Shown piece after piece: positions 1 through 13,432 of a stretch of 64,000 bases of DNA (positions within the stretch are counted from its first letter, which is position 1; each line of letters opens with the position of its first letter). The notes under the pieces are model-generated. The model ran no database searches. It was not told the origin of the DNA and saw nothing but the letters and a program-made list of their open reading frames with translations. Made by a program: the position numbers and the translations under genes. The stretch covers positions 248,001 to 312,000 of the forward strand of contig NW_019774770.1 of assembly GCF_001039355.2 (NCBI RefSeq). Direction: 5' to 3'. Source of the stretch: Lingula anatina (Eukaryota > Brachiopoda > Lingulata > Lingulida > Lingulidae).

Positions 1-2119
1 TCTCTGAAGAAATAACATCTCGTGAATGTACATGTATGGGTGAGAAGACCCAAAAGTTGAGAGAGAGAGAGAGATGGGGCTATGGAGCTATTCATTAGAA
101 ATCCATTTATCCATACCACTATTAACAGTACCAGTTATATATACCATACCGTCAACTTTGAATCAATCACCATTTTACAGCTCCAACATTAACAACATGG
201 CTTCACATGACCATGTGATGACTTTACGACCACAAATAACCAGCCTGACCTTAAAATTTTAAGAGGGGACAAAAAGAAAGGTTCATTCCACTTATCCCAC
301 ATTGTCACAACTGAACAACAGCTTGTTCTTGAAGCTTAACACTTGTCAATCCATTCCACTACAACAGGATGTTCAAACACTAATAGTCGGGCAACTAAAC
401 GTTTTATTGACAGGTGCCTGCGGTCGGAGAGCAAATAACATAACTTGATTGCCATTCCTACGGCGATCAAAACAACTAATATGAAGGAAAACTCCTATTA
501 CGTTTGCTAAATGCTTTCACCTACCTTTCCGCCATTTCTTTACACTTCTTCTCAATCAATCTATGAATCAATTCATCGTTTTTGTGCTTGATTAGGTTGT
601 TCGATGTCAGCCGAACTCCGCCATTTTGTTTTATCGAAAGGCGTTGTCACGAGGGCAGCCGAACAATAACGAACTGTTTTTCTGTTAGGTGCATCAATCA
701 TTCATTCAATCAACCTGCCTCTACACAATCCATACATATTCTTGCACATATCGTGTTTTTATTGGATATATTTCCAGGCGATTAATCCTCGAAAAGTTGA
801 AATAATATTGGTGCATGTTTGACCTCATACGCATGCTCATTTTACACTTGTACGACTTCCGTTTATGAGACCACTGAGAACAAAAATTGTGAAAAAGGGT
901 GAGCTTTCAGTAACTGTCCATTTTTCAGTATTATTCTTTGGTTAACAATATCACAGATGGTGTAAATATTATTTTTTCTTTCTAGCATATAGTTTTTAAT
1001 TGGTTATGAGGCTTTTGAAAATATATAAAAATGTTTACAGATTATTGGTACAATTTATTTATTTTTCTGATTCACTTTGTTTGAGTCTGACTGTCGACAA
1101 GTGTCGTGTCTATGCGACTTAAGTAGCCCATGGATTGCCCCATATTTAGGTTTCCAGTACTCATCTTTATGAACTGAGTGTGTTGGACATTTTATATTTA
1201 AATATTTAAAAGTAAAAAGGGAGGGATAGGAATGCTAGAGGCAGTGGTAGACAAACTATCAAATCATAAAGTAAGATATATTTTAACCCTTATTTTACAG
1301 TCGATTAGTGCACTTCCTGGGACCACACTCATTGTCAAGGATCTTAGTTTTGAATCTTTGATACAAGTATTAATAAACTTGACAAAAAAAATCCAGAAGT
1401 GGTATTAGTACTTAACCCCCCCCCCCCCCCTCAAATTTTGTCTCAGTTTTTGGCCTTACACGGTATGCAAATATTGCCTCATAACAACTTGTATTAGTAA
1501 CTCTTGTGGCTATATATGGCATATCTTACAAATGGCATTAAAAAGTGGTAACACTGTTGCAAAGCAGAAATAAAAGACTAAAACATTATCAAACTGGTGA
1601 GTGAACTGATGCATAAGGACTTAATTAAGAGTGTTTTTTCAGAACAAAGATATACATATAGCCTTGACTTTGATAAATGCCTCTGCTTTTCAACTTTTCA
1701 AAAAGTTTGGCTTTCAAAGTAACTCCATAATTTTTCAATGTTCACAATCACCTCTGAAATTACCTCAGCTGTCATTATACTAGTATGGGCTTGAAGTGTT
1801 TTGTAACAACATTGAGTAATGATCAGGAAGATTGGCATTTGCACTTAGGCAGGTTCACCAGACACCCACTTATTGATATTGTGATGCAGAGATCATGTGC
1901 AAGATCCCAACCCGATACACACTTGTCTTGGAAAGTAAATTAATAGCTTTATTGAACAGAGTTAGGTCTTGTTTATAAATGCTTGGTGATATAGCATATT
2001 TCTGAAACTTATGTACATTGTGTATACCATTGCAGTACTTTTTGTTTTGTGTTATCAGTGAACATATGTTGTACCGTGTACAAGAAAATTCACAGCCTCC
2101 AGCTTATTATTGTTTTCAG
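1..2119. other. Upstream non-coding region of GID8
   Basis: No conserved coding sequence is seen here. The stretch holds a short GA run (about 60-75), a run of 15 C (1416-1430) and AT-rich DNA. A CGGAAGT-type ETS motif on the minus strand (ACTTCCG, 855-861) is followed by a candidate splice donor (GTGAGC, 899-904). A non-coding first exon of GID8 could end at 898. This is inferred from motifs only; open frames here are short and not protein-like. Confidence 0.4.
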
Positions 2120-3527
2120 ATGAATATCAATGACAAACAGCCAGAAGATGTTTCCAAAGATGAGTGGATGCAGAAGCTACATAGTCTCCATATCACGAGG
2201 GCAGACATGAACAGACTTATTATGAATTATTTAGTAACAGGTAATGGTAAATCAATCACTGCTAATTTTAATCTCTTTTGCTATTTTATTTTTATTTTAT
2301 TTTTTTATTTTATTAATTTTCTTTGAATTGCAATATATGTCATAGGATCTTGATATGTGCCAGCACTTTATTTAATTGTTTTTATGTGTATGCTGTACTT
2401 TATTTAGAAATAAGATACTAAGGCTGTAATACAGTGAATTAGTCCACCACCACATTATTTTCCGTAACTTGTTCTAGAGGGATTTAAAGAGGCAGCAGAG
2501 AAGTTCCGTATGGAGTCCGGCCTGCAACCAGAGACTGAACTGGACAGCTTGGACGATAGGATTAGGATAAGAGATGCTATACAGCAGGGCAGGATACAAG
2601 AAGCTATTGCCCTGGTCAACAACATTCACCCAGAACTGCTGGACAATGATAGATACCTGTACTTCCATTTACAAGTAAGATCTTGTTATGTACAACAGGT
2701 CTCCTGTTTAGATGACTGAGCAATCGTAGTTTTTTGGATCTTAACTTATACTGTAGGTGACCCAGTTAACCTCAAATAGAGGCTGGCTTACTTACTTTTC
2801 TATGGTCATCACATTAAGAATATTGGTTAAAATAAAGATGGTCTTAAGTTTAATGATTTTTTTTAATTTATAAATATCTAATGCTGTGTCTTTGGTATTC
2901 TTTTTCTGATTGCAGCAACAACATCTTATAGAACTTATCCGTGAAAGAAACATAGAAAATGCATTGGATTATGCACAGACACATTTAGCAGAAAGAGGTG
3001 AAGAAAATCCAGAAATTTTAACAGAATTAGAAAGAACTCTTGCCCTTTTGGCATTTGAAGATCCTGAAAGTTCCCCATTTGGGGATCTTTTGCATCCTTC
3101 CCAGAGATACCAGGTAAATAAACTGAAGAAAATGTCATAATTTTATAACATTTCAGTATGATTGAATGTGCAGTTTAAAATAATACAAAAAGGCTAATTA
3201 ATGATCTAAAAAGTGAAAGTCCTTGATTTAAAATGAGAAAATGCATATTAGTTGAGTTAGATTTGTTGTTTTAATTTATTTTATTTACAAAATTGTGTTG
3301 GTTTGTTTATAAACAAAAGCTTTTATGTATGATTTCTTTCTTTAATCGTTTAGGTTGCAAGTGAACTTAATGCAGCCATTTTGGAGATGGAAAACAGAGA
3401 ATCAACTCCAAAACTTGCAAAACTGTTAAAACTTTTGCTATGGGCACAAGATGAACTAGACAAGAAAAAGGTCAAATACCCAAAGATGATAGACCTTGCC
3501 AAAGGAGAAATAGATGATGCAAAATAA
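2120..3527 (+). CDS. GID8: GID8 homologue, subunit of the CTLH/GID E3 ubiquitin ligase
   Basis: The coding exons are 2120-2240, 2478-2674, 2916-3113 and 3354-3527; they join in frame to 229 aa, against 228 in human GID8. The protein starts [10 protein letters not shown], then carries the LisH segment (residues about 20-55, [13 protein letters not shown]), the CTLH segment (about 60-120, with [18 protein letters not shown]) and a C-terminal CRA region ([20 protein letters not shown]). In the family, GID8 is a scaffold of the CTLH (GID) RING ubiquitin ligase and binds RANBP9 and MAEA. All introns are GT-AG. The ATG is the first base after an acceptor (TGTTTTCAG), so the 5' UTR must come from an upstream exon. 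AATAAA-type signals lie near 3890 and 3955. Identity is secure; only the 5' end is open. Confidence 0.95.
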
Positions 3528-4820
3528 TATTCTCTCAACAGAATTGTTTTATTTGATGTTATTGCATTTGTTCATGCCATCAGCTGTTTTTCTGTCAATG
3601 TGGAGAATTTTACACTATACATTTTACACTCTATATTTCACGGGAACAGATATTTTAGAAACAGATTAGCTATCTTATCACTCAAATGTTCAGCCTCATC
3701 CAAAAAGCAAATGATATGGGCTATCAAACATCAAGAACAGCATGCCCTCTTGTCAAATATGGTTTACATACAAATGCTCAAATAAAAAACAATGAATAGG
3801 GTATGCCCCTTGCTGCAATAGAACCCAAATGAATTAATTTCAATTTTATTTAATTTTTTCATATTTTCTTGAAAATTTCAATACAAATAAACTGTATTGC
3901 ATTTTTTTAAAGATCATTCATGTTCTATTATATGCATTGCTTTTATTTTCACTTTCAATAAAGATGCAACTTATAAAAATAATGTCATTTTACTAAATGC
4001 ACATAATAGACTTTTTGGGCACGAGTCTTCAACAGGGCTCTCAGATAGACAATACAAACTTTTAAGACGTCGAAAACTCTAAAAACCGTCCCTTTCCATG
4101 AATTTGCACAAGGATTACTGGTGGAATTCACAATAATTGACTTTTTGTATGTGAAATAAACATTAGATCTACCATTAATTGTATAGTTATGATGACTCTG
4201 TTTCCTTAGGTTTTTGCATCTTTTTCTGTTCTCTTGGCTGTAGACGCAAAAGGGACATGAAAGTTTTTCATATACAAGGATGTCCTGTTTAAGGGTAGAC
4301 GGGGAATTTGAAGTGGTTATGCTATGTGAACTTCAAACAAAGATTGTGCCATTGTTCACCTAACACAATGATATCAGATAAAGCAAGTCCGAGTCTTTTA
4401 ACTTTTAATTATTTACTGCAAAAATGAACTGTGCTATGAATGGCCGAAAACAAGTAATAGTTATTTCTAAAATGAATCAGTTAACAGCAATGTTATTCTT
4501 ACTCATAAGCTCCACATGGACATCAACATGATCTTTAGCAAATGAAGTGCATGATCTCAACAACCCGCTTGAATTCTGGGATACAATTCCAGAGCGCCAT
4601 TTTGAAACAGGAAAATGTAAATTCGTATCTAAGCAGTGGTTTACATCAAAATTTAAGGATGTGAAAGTCACTGAAAGCATTAAATTACTCCAAAAGGAAT
4701 TGAAGTTCAACGAGTTTCATGGCACAGCTTCCAGGAACCTGATAAAATAACCGACATAAGAATTTTTTGCATTGTTTACATCGCCCCAGTCATGTAGACA
4801 GAAGGAAATCTGCAGCCGCA
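3528..4820. other. GID8 3' UTR and intergenic spacer before CC2D2A
   Basis: The first 450 bases look like the GID8 3' UTR, AT-rich with AATAAA-like signals. The rest is spacer containing one unassigned open frame (4547-4750, see findings). The last 70 bases before the CC2D2A ATG probably form its promoter and short 5' UTR; I see no TATA box and no convincing RFX X-box. Confidence 0.5.
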
Positions 4821-7800
4821 ATGTCGTGAGTACATTTATAATAATTTTAAGTTACTCGTTTTATCCGTTGAAACTGTTTAAACCATGTCCCTACTATTTA
4901 CCATGCTTTTTCCCCCAACAGAACCATACGTGAAAGGATGCGGGCTCGCAGGAGAGCCTTGCAGGAGTCGTCTTCTTTGCTTGAAGATCAGGGAAGTGAT
5001 GTTGAAGCAAGTCCAAGGAGAAACAGACGGGAAAAAGTAAGGGAGGACAGTATTTCTCTTGTAATCTTTTTCCAAGATATTGGGTCGTTTTGTTTCTCTT
5101 GAAAAATCAGTGGGTGCTCATTTTGTTTAAACTTGTTTAGCATTGAGATTCTGCCCTTCTTGCTAAATGCATGTACATAGAGTTATATTTTTATTTCCAT
5201 TTTAAGGATGAAGACATTGAAATGAGTTCATTGAACAAGTCAGAAGAAACTGTGGAGGTATGGTTATTTTCACAAATATAATAACATGTGATAATGTTTA
5301 ATGTAGTGTAGAGCTTAATTTCAACTATCTACACATGATTTAAATACTGATCGTTAGTCATTATGTGGAAATTAGTATGTTTATTGATTTCTCAGATGCT
5401 TGATGAAGTAAGAAATGCAGAGACTCTGATGGACAATTTGTCAAAAAGGAGAAAGGAGAAGCAAAGAGAGGTAGGTGTAGTCAGAATTGCATCAAGATTG
5501 TTTTAAATATATATCTTCTATGGTTTTAACAGTTTTTTGAAAAAATATTGACAGATTTTTTTTCATCTGTATTGAAAAGGAAAAGAGAAAACTGGTGAAT
5601 GCTGATGCTTTTTTCTCTTCCAATCAAATATTCTCATGCATATTTACCAGCTCTCTCGCACCCTGAAAACAGATGAAGACGTGACCCGAGAACTTCACCA
5701 GGCCAAGAAAAAGAGCAAGGCCAAGATCAGCCAGTCTGTGCGCCAGGAGATGGAAGCTGAAGGAGAAATGAGTGTGGAGGATGAGATAGAGGAGCTAGGG
5801 GACGCTGAGGAGGAACCAGTGGAAGAACTGACCCATGGCGAGACTCCAAGGAGCTCTGCTGGTCCAAGTCCAAGAAGAGGTAAGATGGAACTGTAATCAG
5901 GAACCTCGGGTATAGTAACTGGGTCCTGGGGTTCCAAGTTAAATTTGATATATTGTTTAAGATTTTTTCTTGAATATTTGAATGGAGAGAGATGTGTTAC
6001 AATAAAAGTGAACTTATATTAGGAGATGGGGAGGGACAGGCACAGCTATGTATATGAATTTCAGCTATTATTATTATAGCCATTGTATATTGTGAATATT
6101 GTGACCACATTGATAGACCACTCTGTATTTCAGGCTTTGCTGATAGTGTCTCTGGCACTCCTGGAAAGAGTCCAAGATTGGATGCATCACTTTCGCTAAG
6201 AGAGAAACTAAGAAATAAAGTGCTCAAAGCAAGGGTAAGGAAATCATTATTTTTCACACAGGCAAAAAGAGGGCAAAGTCTCCTTTATCTTACATTTCAA
6301 ACTTCTAGGCACAAGTATGAGGAAACTATTCCTTAAATTATAATAGTATTGCCATTAAATGACAGAAAGATATTTCCTTTTCCTACGGTTGTCTATTAAT
6401 AAACATTTTCTTGCACAATGAAAAAAGATTATTTCCTTACTAAATTACTATGAGATTATTTTTAAAAGTTGAATATGCTTTAAACTAAAATGTGCTAAAT
6501 TTTCTTGATCTACAGGAACAGGGAGAGTCTGAGGCTTTAGAAGATAGGCCAGGCCGTAGATTGAAAGGTTTACGTGGAAAACCTCTGGCTGGCACCAGGT
6601 TTGATGACCCATCTCTGGTAAGTAGTATTCTTGCTTGATTAATACCTTTGACTGCAGGATGTATGTTAATACATAATATATAAGTCATGAGCACAAGTTT
6701 TAATACTTTGAAATAAGATAAGGTGCTAAAAACTGTTGAATTATACTTTGTATTTATTTATTTTTTATTTATTTATTTATTTATTTATTTTTTTTCGTAC
6801 ATGCAAAACAATTTGATTTTAGACCTAGCAACAAAAATGGATTTGCGAGCAAAGTTGATTACTGGAAAGTTAAAAATTCTGTTTTCTGAAAGAGCAAGAA
6901 CATGGTGTAACGCGTTTTCAATTATAATTTTGAGAACTCTCATTTTAGGTGGGTAAAGAGGAACAAGAGGCGGAGGCACAGTTGGAAAAGTCACGCCAGG
7001 CAAGGGAGAAGTGGAAGAAAGCTGGACAGGAAGTTCATAAGGTATGTTACTTTCCCATTGCAAAAAAAAATGAAAACAAATAATTTAAAATAGGATCATT
7101 GCACTGCCATTTGCAAAAAAAGCCAAAGCTTAAGCTATTCAATTTCTAAACATTAATGTAATTTCAAACCTTTATGGCTGTTAACTGTTAATTTTTTCTT
7201 TTAGTTTAAAGATCACTCACATTTTTATTTATTCAAACTTCCAATAATATATGCTGCTTGATATAATTTTAATTTCTCAAACTTTTTTCTTTTTGCCTTT
7301 TGCTTTGTTTTATTTGCTTTACAAGTGCTTTGCAATTTGCTTCCACTTTGATTTTAGAGTGAAAAGCCAGCTTATATGTTGAAGGTAAAATGGATAGTTT
7401 TTCATTTTGTTCCCAGCACCCATGGTCCCAGATCCAAACCCTGCACTACTATCTTTTCATTTATATTTCGCATACTTGCATCTATCAGTATGGGACAAGT
7501 AGTGAAGTGTGCTTGAATTAGAAATCAATGAAGTCACCATTTTGAGGAAGTGTGTGAATGTGTTACCTGGTACCTGGTTATTGTAAAACACATGTTATTA
7601 AATAACCCTGCCTTTTCCATCCTTGTGTTTAGATTAAGATTGCATTATTTGTGTTAGAAAAAATGAGAGGTATTGCTTTGAATGAATCACACAGCACATC
7701 CCAACCTATTAGAATTTTTCAGAGCACCAGAGTGTAAAATTTGGTCTTGATGGTCACCCAGGGATTGTTTGTATAATTATGATTAATGTATAAAATATTT

Positions 7801-8029
7801 GTTACAATTTTTACTAAAACAAATTTGGTTGAACTTAGATTGATATTTGTTTTGTAATTCTTGCCTAGTAACAGTGAATCTAGTGCTTTTTAAATCTTAA
7901 TTGTTGCCTGCAGAACATGGTATATGTTTAATATGTCCATTTGTTGGTCCAGATGAATGAGATTTACTGAGAGTATATTAAAAGAGAAGTGTATCATGAT
8001 TATGGTGATACTATTGCTATAAACATCAG

Positions 8030-8108
<79 letters not shown>

Positions 8109-11100
8109 NNNNNNNNNNNNNNNNNNNNNNNNNNNNNNNNNNNNNNNNNNNNNNNNNNNNNNNNNNNNNNNNNNNNNNNNNNNNNNNNNNNNNNNNNNNN
8201 NNNNNNNNNNNNNNNNNNNNNNNNNNNNNNNNNNNNNNNNNNNNNNNNNNNNNNNNNNNNNNNNNNNNNNNNNNNNNNNNNNNNNNNNNNNNNNNNNNNN
8301 NNNNNNNNNNNNNNNNNNNNNNNNNNNNNNNNNNNNNNNNNNNNNNNNNNNNNNNNNNNNNNNNNNNNNNNGTGTGTGTGTGTGTGTGTGTGTTTTTCCT
8401 AAAGTGTTGTCTGCTTAGTTAATGAAATTTTTATCTCTTTGTAGTCCCTGTATCCTACTGTAGATGAGGCCTATGACTTCTTCACAAGGAATTGGGATCC
8501 TGAGCCAGAAGAAGTGAAGCGCCCTCTACCCACACCCAGAGAACCCACTGAAGGGGAGGCTGCTGAAGGAGAGGAGGAGGCTCAGCAGGTTGGAAAAGAG
8601 AGAGTGGAAAGATGGTGGTTCATGTAACAATTGTATGATTAGATGGATAATAAATGAAGTAATAACTATGAAAGTTTTCTTTTTTATAATGTGGTAATTT
8701 TTTTACTGAAAAGTCAGAATATCTTAAATATGTAACTACATACTTTACTTACAGGCAGGATATCAACTTCTTCAGCTAGGTATTTATTGCATGTTCCATT
8801 TTTTTTTTAGCCTGCAGAAGTTACAGAAGAGCCACAAGAATCTTCAGAAGGTGCGATGATTGGTAACAATTGACAAAAATTATTACAGAAAACCAAAAAT
8901 AAAGAAAAAAACCAAATGAAGTTATATAAAAAGAGATTGTGTCATAAATAGAAAACTATATTAAACTTTGTCTTTGAAAAGCTTGTATTTATGTTAACAT
9001 GTTAACCTTCAACATAATCTACCTTTGACTTTTAGAAAAAGCATTGCTTGAAGACTATGATGATACAGGAAGGAACATTGTGATAGTCAGTGCAGAGTAC
9101 GTTCCCCACCAAGAAAAGATTCAGAAGGAAGAAGCTATTTATTTTGTACCCTCTATTATCCCGAGTATGTGAATTTGTACATCTTTTTAAAAAAGTAAAC
9201 ATTATTTATTTATTATTATAATTGTTTGTTACATATTATTACATCGATGATTTGAAAATATTCAAAGTAATATTTGAGGAAATGGAAAATAAAAAAATCT
9301 GTACACACATCAACATCTGCAACAAAGAAGTGTTTTTGCTAAAGCAGATTTCACATTCCAGTTCCGCCAGCAGAAAAGATAGGTGACAGCGCTGAGCCAA
9401 GGTACCTTGAAGAGGAAGGTCTCTATGTTGGAACCCGCCCAGCTGTAGCCATAACAAACCAGAACAAGATGGAACACAGACTTCTGAGGGAGCCGGGAAA
9501 AGTAAGAGATGGTTTCATCTGTCTTTGATCTTCATCAATTTGAACAATGGCAAAAGCTCCATTCTTTGTCATGAAGGATCACTAGGCATTATGGACTGTG
9601 ATCTTTGGCTGCTTTTGCTAGATTTCATTCATTATCACAAAGTTCTCAGTTTCCATAATGGTTCTGTCAATGAAATAACACCTATCTTAAGTCTTGCACT
9701 GTCTCGCACCTCAATAGCTTGTGTTAAATTTGATGGAACAGATAGTTTTTAAAGTTTTTTAATTATTGTAAACATTTCATAAAATGTGCTAGAAGTATTT
9801 TTGTACCCATAATTTTAATCTCTAAGAGTAAAGACATTTTATATTTATATATTTTTCATATTATAACATTTTTACAGGGTAGTAGATGGTTTGGTGAAGA
9901 CGGGAAGATAATTGCTCTCCCCAACCCCATCAAGGAAACTCCTTCACGTCCCCATGTTCCTGAAGACATCCCCTACATGTTACAGACAGATTACAGAAAG
10001 GTAGATGTGACTGCAGTCTGCAGCAGACAACTTTTAGAAATTTGAACTTTAAAATTTCATTTGATATTTTCTTCAAATTTTATGGAAAGATATTCTGCTC
10101 TTCTCTTTTATTTTGAAAAAAGTTTGTTTTTTAAGCAACAAATTTGGCCATAGATAACATGTTTAAAGTTGTTTATTAAGTTCATATGCTTTATAAATTT
10201 ATGCATGATGTTCGGGGTACAAACCTGTTTCATTGACAAAATTATAGGTGGCTGCACCAAGCCAATGTATCTGGAGAGTGAAGGTCTGCTTTTTGTCATT
10301 TGGACTGTTGTCTTTTGCCTGTCTGACTGCTTTATGTAACGAAGGTTTCGTTCACATGCAATGTCTATTTTCTAAATTCTATTTTCTATTTGCGGTATGT
10401 CTTATGATCACGGTCTGTGGCCTGAATATCCCGCGGCGTAATTACTGGCAGCGCGAGCCAGTTACTATAAGTTACTATAAGTAACTGGCTCGCGCTGCCA
10501 GTAATTACGAAATTAGAAAATAGACATTGCATGTGAACAAAGCCAAAGTCCATATCATTTTAGGCAATAACCAAAGAATTTGACAGTCGGTACATTGATG
10601 GTTCTATAGAGGGCAAGGGCCGTTATCAGCTAGATGTGGATGTGAATACCCTGACCTTGATACACCATCACTTGTTCAGCAGAGAGCATGTGCTGGCCAC
10701 ACGGCTAACTCAGCTCTATGCTCAGTATATTGGAAGAACTAAGAAAAACATAGTGGATTACTTGACTGAAAAGGTAAAGGAGACTGCAGGGTTTTAAACA
10801 CTACATTGTATGTAATAAAAACAAATTAAGTAGTTGGTAGCGATAAGACTTGTACTGATATATAGTATATCTCTCTTGTGTTACTTAAGATATTGCATTT
10901 TACATGCCTTTATTATAGTATTTTTTGTAACCTGTCAAAGTAAAGTAATAAAGCCAACAAGATATGTAGAAAAAGATAAATGTTCATCTATTACTTTTCA
11001 ATATGTTTTAATACTTTTAGTTAAGAGCTTTAAAAGGGGCAGCTGCACATCTTGAAGAAAACATATTGAACCTCAAGGTGAGAAACATGTGAAGATCAGT

Positions 11101-13432
11101 GTCACTCCATCACAGATATGTAGTTGGCAGTAATGTCACTCACCATTATGGCATCGGGTTCAATGTTTGCATTTTGTACATATTTTGGAATAAAATCTTT
11201 CACTGATGTGTGTTAAATAAAATCAGCTGCTGGATAATTTGTGCATTACCAACAGAAAGGTTTTGCTGATACCACTTTCTGTCCTCGGTTTTCAAAATCT
11301 TTGATAATTGTCAGTAAGACATATTTGATTAACCTACTGTCTAGAATGAATATTTTTGCCAATATTTAATGCGATTTGATGATCAAATAAGACTTTTTTT
11401 TTTCAGGCCAAAAATTCAAATGTGAACATTTCGGACCTGGAACAAAGATTACAGGACTACAGATATGAGATCAAGTATGTGCAAATGCAGCTTAAATCTT
11501 ATAAAGGAATTAAATGGATTTATAAGATACACAGTTATTGATAAGAGTGTAAATTATGTTTAAGAAAACTAATAAAGTTAACAAGTGTATCAAGTGTATC
11601 AGTTTATTAAAGAACAGCCTTTTTTATGTTGTTTTGATGTCTCTTAATGAGGAAACCTTTTTAATAATTATTATTATGATGAGGTAAAAATGTGACACAA
11701 AACAGTCAGGTTGGGGGGCATATTGTTGTCAGTACCAGATCTAATTGTTCTACTTGTTTCTTGCAGGCAGACCAGGAACTTAAGAGATACAGAGCAGCAC
11801 TCAGACAGAGCCTTGCTGAAGAGCATCATCCGCACTTGGCAGGAGATTAAGTCCCTCAGACAGCTACAGAACTTCACTAACACTAGTGTCAAGTTGAGGA
11901 TTAAAAAGTAAGATTTTGATAAAATTTTCAGGATATGTCAGAAAGGAGCTAACTAAAATCAATTAGATTTTGGTGGAATTTGTTTCACAGTGAATTAAGG
12001 AGGGACAGTAACTGAGACTGGATACTCACCTCCAGTTCATGGTATGAGCTTCGTCATTCCATGTATATCCCATAGACTTTATCAGGTTTGCTTTCCATTT
12101 GTTATTATTTATATGAAATATCTTTATTTGTTCAACTTTCCAGAGAGGAGGTGAACAGAGCAGAAGATGAGGAGCAGTGGAGACGTGACATGGAGGAGGA
12201 GGTACAGGAGTTGAAGGAGGAGAAAAGCAGAGAGTATGACGAGAAACTGGCTCTGTACCAGAAACAGTTGGAGGCATTCAAACAGCAGCTGAAAGCCAAG
12301 GTAAGGACTGGAGGATGGAACTGAGAGAGAGAGGGGTGCATGATAGTACTTTCTTTGATATTGTAGTTATATACAGAATGACATTTTCTCATATTGGTAA
12401 CTTTGTATTTTGTTCTTTAGAAAGAAGCTGCCCGTAGGAAGAAATTAAGATTGAAAAGAGTGGCAAGAGCTGAACAAGACCAGGATGAAAATGAAGCAGA
12501 AACCTTTGTAAGGACTATGTTATTAAATGAAATGCTTTTCTGAATAAAAATGTGAATATTTCTGTACTCCATTTTATTCACCTATAGAGACATCATGACT
12601 TTTTTTGTTTTGTCCCAGAAGGGATCATACATCCATTTTACTTTTCTAAATGGCTTTGATATAAAGAAAACACATGACACTTCAGGGTTTTAAGAGAAGT
12701 TTTGACATAGTAAGATTAGATAATTGTCAATCATTTATTATTTTTTGATGCCATAGGAGCAGGCCAATAAAGATGATGAAATCCTTGCCCAGGAAAATTT
12801 AACCAAGCCAGAGAAACCAGCCAAAGTAACAGAGGCCAATATTAGGGAAATAGTCAAGGAGAAGGCAATAAGAAATAAAAGAAGTCCTGGTAAATATTGA
12901 TATATGCATATTGGACCAAGTTTCTTCATTTATTGGTTGCTCATTTTTGCATCTTCTCTTACAGTCTGCAACTCGAACCCTGGACCCAAAATCACATGCT
13001 AGTAAAATTGAAATTGGACCAGTAAAACATTGTTTTGTTCAGTTTTTTTGACACTGTTTCTGCTTTAGATTTGTAGATTTTTAGATCTTGAAAGGCCAGT
13101 ATAAAGAGGTTTTGGCACAGATTGTCATCATAGATCTTCTACATAAATGGTCACATCAGTGCCTGCTTTCACTGTGACATATCTTGAATAATTCACTGTT
13201 TTACATAGAGATGTCTTCATTATCTATCCAAGATCTTTTGCTGTTTGCATAGTAATTTAGTGTGATTTTTGATGGGTTGGGGGTGAGGGAGGATTGCCGC
13301 CAAAAACTTATCAAGTCGTTGAATAAATACATCTAGGTATATGGATGGTGTTTTACAATTTTCAGGAGAACCAAAATTGTATCCAGAACTTACCAATACA
13401 GCCACCATTACCCCAACAAACCAAGTGCCAAG
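4821..13432 (+). CDS. CC2D2A: CC2D2A exons 1-22: N-terminal and coiled-coil half
   Basis: Exons: 4821-4825, 4922-5036, 5207-5257, 5396-5470, 5651-5879, 6134-6234, 6516-6617, 6949-7041, 7358-7384, 8445-8588, 8811-8850, 9036-9164, 9362-9501, 9878-10000, 10564-10773, 11021-11077, 11407-11474, 11767-11907, 12144-12300, 12421-12507, 12757-12889, 13366-13432. Exons 5-8 are charged and repetitive ([13 protein letters not shown]). Conservation with vertebrate CC2D2A becomes clear from exon 13 ([20 protein letters not shown]). Exons 15-21 are helical and charged, fitting coiled coil. Exon 9 (27 nt, SEKPAYMLK) is the least certain; leaving it out keeps the frame. Intron 9 holds the assembly gap. Confidence 0.9.

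Noticed and set aside
7989-8422. Open frames of 126-137 codons
   Set aside because: They consist of translated GT repeat and N; not genes.
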